Shown: in pieces, positions 6,193 to 9,398 of the stretch | How positions within the stretch are numbered: position 1 is the first letter of the stretch | How the letters are laid out: each line of letters starts with the position of its first letter | Position numbers and translations under genes: made by a program | Source of the DNA: Silvanigrellales bacterium | GTDB taxonomy: Bacteria > Bdellovibrionota_B > Oligoflexia > Silvanigrellales > Silvanigrellaceae | Length of the DNA stretch: 9,398 nucleotides | Direction: 5' to 3' | Assembly (NCBI GenBank): GCA_028285285.1 | Contig: JANQPW010001026.1 | Span: 1 to 9,398, forward strand | The notes under the pieces: model-generated | Seen by the model: the letters and a program-made list of their open reading frames with translations, nothing else | The model's database searches: none | Told to the model about the DNA's origin: nothing

Positions 6193-7287
6193 TCACACGC
6201 TCATTTCAAGCATGCGCTCAAGAGCCAGCTTTGCAAAGGCGCGGTCTTCACCCTCAACAGAGATGACGTTTTCCAGACGGCCCGCCACAAGATTTTCCAG
6301 GCTCCAGGCCAAATGAGCCAGGTCAATTCGGTTCATCGTGCCACACAAGCACATGAAGGGGTTAATGCTCACAACTCTCTTGTCAGGGTTTTCCGCAGCA
6401 ATGCGATTCACGAGGTTCATCTCTGTGCCCACAGCCCAGCTGCTCCCAGGAGCACTCTTTGCGATGGTGTTGACAATGAACTCTGTTGAACCCACCTCAT
6501 CGGCCAGGTCCACAACATCCATGGCGCACTCTGGGTGGGCAATAACTTTTATGTGACGATCCCGAGCACGCAACGCCTGAACCTGCTTGGCACTGAACAT
6601 CATGTGCACTGGGCAATGGCCTTTCCACAAGAAAACCCGCGCCTCTTTCACCGAAGCATCTGAAAGGCCTCCTTGGGTTTGCTCAGGATCCCACAAAACC
6701 ATCTCTTCAAGGGACATACCCAAAGACCGGCAGGTGTTGCGACCCAGGTGTTGATCTGGGAAAAAGAACACCCTTTTACCCAAATCGAGGGCCCACTTCA
6801 CGATCCGTTGAGCATTTGAGCTCGTGCACACCACACCGCCCTTCTTCCCAACAAATGCCTTCAGAGCCGCGGTGGAGTTGATATAAGTCACAGGCAGAAG
6901 ATCAGACTCAGGGTGAACAGCCACCAGCTCGTCCCAAGCATCAGCCACATCGTCTGCTTCGGCCATGTCAGCCATGTCACAACCTGCTCCCAAGTCGGGA
7001 AGAATGACCTGCTGAGAGCCGCGCTTAAGAATATCAGCGCTCTCTGCCATAAAGTGAACGCCACAATAGACCACAAAGTCGGCCTTTTCTTGGGTTGCAG
7101 CCAACTGGGCCAACTTCAGAGAGTCGCCCCGAAAGTCTCCGAACGTGACGACCTCAGGCCGCTGGTAATGGTGAGCCAGCACCACCACCCTGTCGCCAAG
7201 AGCAGCTCGCGCCGCCCGGGCTCGAGAAGCGAGCTCTTCCTCACTCAATTCGGTATAGGGAGCCGACAAAGCCTGCTGGTAAATCAC
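6193..7287 (-). CDS. nadA: Quinolinate synthase
   Basis: NadA condenses iminoaspartate, made by NadB, with dihydroxyacetone phosphate to give quinolinate for de novo NAD synthesis, using a [4Fe-4S] cluster. The 364-residue protein has VVLAHHYQRPEV (35-46), GDFRGDSLKLA, YCGVHFMAESA (74-84), AGCDMADM (101-108), YINSTAALKA, CTSSNA, GHCPVHMMF (223-231), HPEC (251-254), GSTEFI, GTEMNLV and FMCLCGTMNR (311-320). The probable cluster ligands are C103, C225 and C313 or C315, by comparison with the three Cys of the short T. maritima enzyme. Relative to that form there is an insertion of about 35 residues (roughly 184-220), as in the long subfamily. The start is GTG, strongly supported by GGGAGG 5 nt upstream. 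nadB and nadC are not in the window. A small unknown gene follows after 7 nt. Confidence 0.97.
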   Translation of the reverse strand: MIYQQALSAPYTELSEEELASRARAARAALGDRVVVLAHHYQRPEVVTFGDFRGDSLKLAQLAATQEKADFVVYCGVHFMAESADILKRGSQQVILPDLGAGCDMADMAEADDVADAWDELVAVHPESDLLPVTYINSTAALKAFVGKKGGVVCTSSNAQRIVKWALDLGKRVFFFPDQHLGRNTCRSLGMSLEEMVLWDPEQTQGGLSDASVKEARVFLWKGHCPVHMMFSAKQVQALRARDRHIKVIAHPECAMDVVDLADEVGSTEFIVNTIAKSAPGSSWAVGTEMNLVNRIAAENPDKRVVSINPFMCLCGTMNRIDLAHLAWSLENLVAGRLENVISVEGEDRAFAKLALERMLEMSV

Positions 7288-7317
7288 TCAAACCTCCCGC
7301 TAACACAACACACTTCA

Positions 7318-7346
7318 GTCATACTGGATCACACTCAAAGGTCCAA
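7318..7346 (-). promoter_or_regulatory. Candidate sigma-70-type promoter for nadA
   Basis: On the minus strand TTGGAC (7341-7346) and TATGAC (7318-7323) are separated by exactly 17 nt. The predicted start near 7311 would give a leader of about 24 nt, just enough to hold the GGGAGG ribosome binding site (7293-7298). Box matches are partial, so this is tentative. No comparable promoter was found for the divergent gene. Confidence 0.4.
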
Positions 7347-7370
7347 CTTTATTTTTGCCCACACTTTGAG
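7334..7370. promoter_or_regulatory. Inverted CTCAAAG/CTTTGAG pair in the nadA/hbd divergent region
   Basis: CTCAAAG (7334-7340) and CTTTGAG (7364-7370) are exact 7-bp inverted copies 30 bp apart centre to centre. Each is preceded by ACA and followed by GGT. The left copy abuts the candidate nadA -35 box. The spacing of about three helical turns would suit a regulator bound on one face of the DNA, but no known operator is recognised. Confidence 0.3.
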
Positions 7371-7415
7371 GTAGAAGCGGGGGAAGCTGAGCAACAGACA
7401 CAAGAGGAGTCGGCA

Positions 7416-8270
7416 ATGAATCTCGAAAGCTTGGGAATGGTGGGAGTGATTGGTGCAGGGCAAATGGGTTCAGGAATTGCGCAGGTCCTGGCACAGTCTG
7501 GCTTCCAAGTGACGTTGGTCGACCAAAATGCTGAGATTCTCGACAAGGCTCTCAAAGGAATTGAAATCAGCCTCGGCAAGCTTTCTGAGAAGGGGAAAAT
7601 CGGTGAAGCTCCTCACAGCATTCGGGAGCGCATCGGCAAACAAACACACTTGGAGAGCCTGAGAGAGGCACGCTTTGTTATTGAAGCTGTCACAGAAAAT
7701 GAGTCTCTCAAAACGAAGATTTTTCGCAGCCTTGACGAAATTCTCCCCCAAGAGGCCATCATTGCCTCCAACACCAGCAGCTTGCCCCTCACACGCTTGG
7801 CCTCGGCCACCCAGCGTTCCGACCAAGTCGTGGGCATGCACTGGATGAACCCCGTTCCTCTGATGAAGCTGGTCGAAATCATCCGCGGGCACTCCACTTC
7901 AGAAGAGACTTTTCAAACCACACAGGCCTTAGCGACAAAATGTGGCAAGACAACTGTGGTTTCTCAAGACTACCCTGGCTTCATCGTGAACCGCATTCTC
8001 ATGCCCATGCTGAACGAAGCCTTTTTCACTCTTATGGAAGGTGTCGCCACAGCTGAAGACATTGACACCGGCATGAAGCTGGGCACCAACCAGCCCATGG
8101 GCCCTCTCGCTCTTGCTGATTTTATTGGGCTCGACACGTGTCTGTTTATCTTAGAAGTTCTCCATGATGGCCTTGGAGATCCCAAGTATCGCCCCTGTCC
8201 TTTGCTCAGAAAATATGTTGAAGCCGGGCATGTGGGCAAAAAATCAGGGCGCGGAGTTTACACCTACTGA
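7416..8270 (+). CDS. hbd: 3-hydroxybutyryl-CoA (3-hydroxyacyl-CoA) dehydrogenase
   Basis: This 284-residue protein matches the usual length of monofunctional enzymes that reversibly oxidise (S)-3-hydroxyacyl-CoA to 3-oxoacyl-CoA with NAD(P). The N-terminal Rossmann motif GAGQMGSGIA is at 13-22, with D36 after the second strand, favouring NAD. Active-site positions follow the family spacing: S121 in SNTSS, H142 in MHWMNP, E154 in KLVEII and N192 in GFIVNRI. The C-terminal dimerisation domain has MGPLALADFIGLD and closes with GKKSGRGVYTY. AGGAG 6 nt before the ATG supports the start. It may act in butanoate, PHB or fatty-acid metabolism; no partner thiolase or crotonase lies in the window, so the pathway stays open. 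It is transcribed away from nadA and has no co-directional follower; its last 27 bp overlap the convergent phosphodiesterase gene. Confidence 0.95.
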   Translation: MNLESLGMVGVIGAGQMGSGIAQVLAQSGFQVTLVDQNAEILDKALKGIEISLGKLSEKGKIGEAPHSIRERIGKQTHLESLREARFVIEAVTENESLKTKIFRSLDEILPQEAIIASNTSSLPLTRLASATQRSDQVVGMHWMNPVPLMKLVEIIRGHSTSEETFQTTQALATKCGKTTVVSQDYPGFIVNRILMPMLNEAFFTLMEGVATAEDIDTGMKLGTNQPMGPLALADFIGLDTCLFILEVLHDGLGDPKYRPCPLLRKYVEAGHVGKKSGRGVYTY

Positions 8271-9191
8271 GTGGATCAACCACCGACCTTCGTCGGAGCG
8301 AAATTGGAGACGATGTGCCCTGACCGCAAGTCCAGTTGCAGAGTCGATTTCTCCCAACAAGCCACAAAACCAGCCCGGCCCGCGAGCGACCTCATGGGCA
8401 CCCTTTTTCTTCCGATTGGGATCAAAAAAGCGGGGCAGCGTTTTTGTGACATCCATGCCAATGACCGAGGTGTAGGCCCCTGTCATGCCCACGTCTGAGA
8501 CAAAAGCAGTCCCACCCGGCAAAATGCGTTCATCTGCTGTGGGGCAGTGTGTGTGAGTGCCAATCTGCATTGCCGAGATGCCATCCATCTTCCAAGCTAT
8601 GGCCTGCTTTTCACTACTCGCCTCGGCATGAACGTCGGTCAAAACCAAAGAACGGCCCGATTCGCGATTGGAGCGGAGCAGCTCCTGCTGACGAGAAAGG
8701 AAGTGAAAGGGGTTTTCGTACTCGTCTTTCATGGCAAAAAGGCCCATCAGGTTCACAACACGAACCACTCTATGGGTTCTGCGCATGGGAAACTCAGGAA
8801 TTTGATCGACACCCTCCAGCCCTTTTATGTTTTGGGGAACCACCAAAGCCGGCGACGAGCGGCGCAAGGCGTGGATGTCTTTTTTGTCTTTCCAGTGATT
8901 GCCCATGGTGATGATGTCCACACCACACTCGAGCATTTCATCATGAATTTTTTCTGTGATGCCAAAACCACCGGCCAGATTTTCACCATTGATTGTGACA
9001 AGGTCAGGAAAAAGGACCTCGCGCATGTGGTGCAGAACCTGTTTCAGAACCTTGCGCCCTGGCCGGCCCACCACATCGCCCACCATCAGCACACGCAGCA
9101 CGCCCTCGTCGCTGCTGAGAACATTGCGACAAAGAGATTCATATGACGACGAAAAGGGGGCCAAGGTGCTCTCAGACACAGGAGACTTCAC
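8244..9191 (-). CDS. ymdB: YmdB-family metallophosphodiesterase (TIGR00282-type)
   Basis: YmdB of Bacillus subtilis is a dinuclear metal 2',3'-cyclic nucleotide phosphodiesterase that affects biofilm and sporulation decisions and works alongside RNase Y. All metal-site residues are visible with family spacing: D39 (VGDVVG), E70 and N71 (INGENLAGG), N98 and H99 (MGNHWKDKK), H188 (DVHAEASSEK), and H213 and H215 (GTHTH). The DVGMTGAY and GMD motifs near the end also fit. The GTG start used here shares GTGA with the rny stop codon, so translation may be coupled, but there is no clear ribosome binding site. It gives about 30 residues more than the usual family start. In-frame GTGs at 9099-9101 and 9090-9092 would give the canonical length; the second has GAGGG about 8 nt upstream. 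The 3' end overlaps hbd by 27 bp. Confidence 0.93.
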   Translation of the reverse strand: MKSPVSESTLAPFSSSYESLCRNVLSSDEGVLRVLMVGDVVGRPGRKVLKQVLHHMREVLFPDLVTINGENLAGGFGITEKIHDEMLECGVDIITMGNHWKDKKDIHALRRSSPALVVPQNIKGLEGVDQIPEFPMRRTHRVVRVVNLMGLFAMKDEYENPFHFLSRQQELLRSNRESGRSLVLTDVHAEASSEKQAIAWKMDGISAMQIGTHTHCPTADERILPGGTAFVSDVGMTGAYTSVIGMDVTKTLPRFFDPNRKKKGAHEVARGPGWFCGLLGEIDSATGLAVRAHRLQFRSDEGRWLIHSVGVNSAP

Positions 9192-9398
9192 TTGGCCAGT
9201 TGAGTGGAGCGCTGCTCACGGATCATGGTCACACGCACGGCTCCTGGATACCGCAGGTCTTCTCTGATTTTCTTCGCAACGGATTTTGCCAGTGAGGTCA
9301 CAGCTGAATCATCAAACACTGTGGGCGACACCAAAGCCCGGACCTCACGGCCCGACTTGATGACGTAAGCTTGCTCGATACCCTGCACATCGCAGACC
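9188..9398 (-). CDS. rny: Ribonuclease Y, C-terminal end (5' part outside window)
   Basis: The frame is open to the window edge on the minus strand and gives about 70 residues. It contains GIEQAYVIKSGREVRALVSP, then DDSA, LAKSVAKKIREDL, YPGAVRVTMIRE and a terminal LAK. These are the hallmark closing motifs of RNase Y (family form: YAIQAGREIRV, then YPGQIKV and VIRETR). RNase Y is a membrane-anchored endoribonuclease with KH and HD domains that starts mRNA decay; those domains and the anchor would lie upstream of this window. The stop codon overlaps the candidate ymdB start by 4 bp, repeating the rny-ymdB order known from Bacillus and others. Confidence 0.93.
   Translation of the reverse strand, partial: VCDVQGIEQAYVIKSGREVRALVSPTVFDDSAVTSLAKSVAKKIREDLRYPGAVRVTMIREQRSTQLAK

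Noticed and set aside
8547..9146. A 199-codon open frame on the plus strand opposite ymdB
   Set aside because: It lies wholly antisense to a gene with all metal-site motifs intact and shows no recognisable motif; its openness follows from the codon bias of the opposite strand.
1..9398. CRISPR arrays, tRNA or rRNA genes, integrase sites, toxin-antitoxin or defence genes
   Set aside because: No spaced direct repeats, cloverleaf-like segments, rRNA-like stretches or typical accessory proteins were seen; nearly all bases are assigned to conserved genes.

Overview
This window is a compact bacterial chromosomal segment made mostly of housekeeping genes. GC content looks intermediate, about 50% by eye. 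Several GTG starts, tightly coupled genes, an HU protein with a basic tail, a CrtD-like carotenoid desaturase and an rny-ymdB pair are all present. Together these suggest a Gram-negative of the former Deltaproteobacteria (Bdellovibrionota or Myxococcota type). That placement is inference only, since there is no rRNA or other taxonomic marker.

Layout. (a) 1-2374, plus strand: the 3' end of a YitJ-type methylenetetrahydrofolate reductase, then a complete FAD-dependent CrtD/CrtI-like oxidoreductase. (b) 2423-2472: a 22-bp-stem bidirectional terminator shared with the convergent gene. (c) 2491-2850, minus strand: an HU/IHF-family DNA-binding protein. (d) 2851-3139: a divergent regulatory region with a candidate promoter for each side. 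(e) 3140-5821, plus strand: an apparent operon of enolase, a 104-residue unknown protein and a DnaC-like AAA+ ATPase with a cysteine cluster. (f) 7287-5787, minus strand: quinolinate synthase nadA followed at once by a coiled-coil protein of unknown function, whose 3' end overlaps the ATPase gene. (g) 7288-7415: a divergent nadA/hbd regulatory region. (h) 7416-8270, plus strand: 3-hydroxybutyryl-CoA dehydrogenase. (i) 9398-8244, minus strand: the end of RNase Y (rny) overlapping a ymdB-family phosphodiesterase, which in turn overlaps the end of hbd tail to tail.

The genes cover one-carbon and methionine metabolism, probable carotenoid chemistry, nucleoid structure, glycolysis, probable replicative-helicase loading, NAD synthesis, acyl-CoA redox chemistry and RNA turnover. 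They do not form one pathway. No mobile element, CRISPR array, tRNA, rRNA or defence-like module is visible. The least explained parts are the 104-residue protein plus zinc-cluster ATPase pair behind enolase, and the 132-residue coiled-coil protein coupled to nadA. I see no convincing wholly new system; those two loci are the best candidates for new function.
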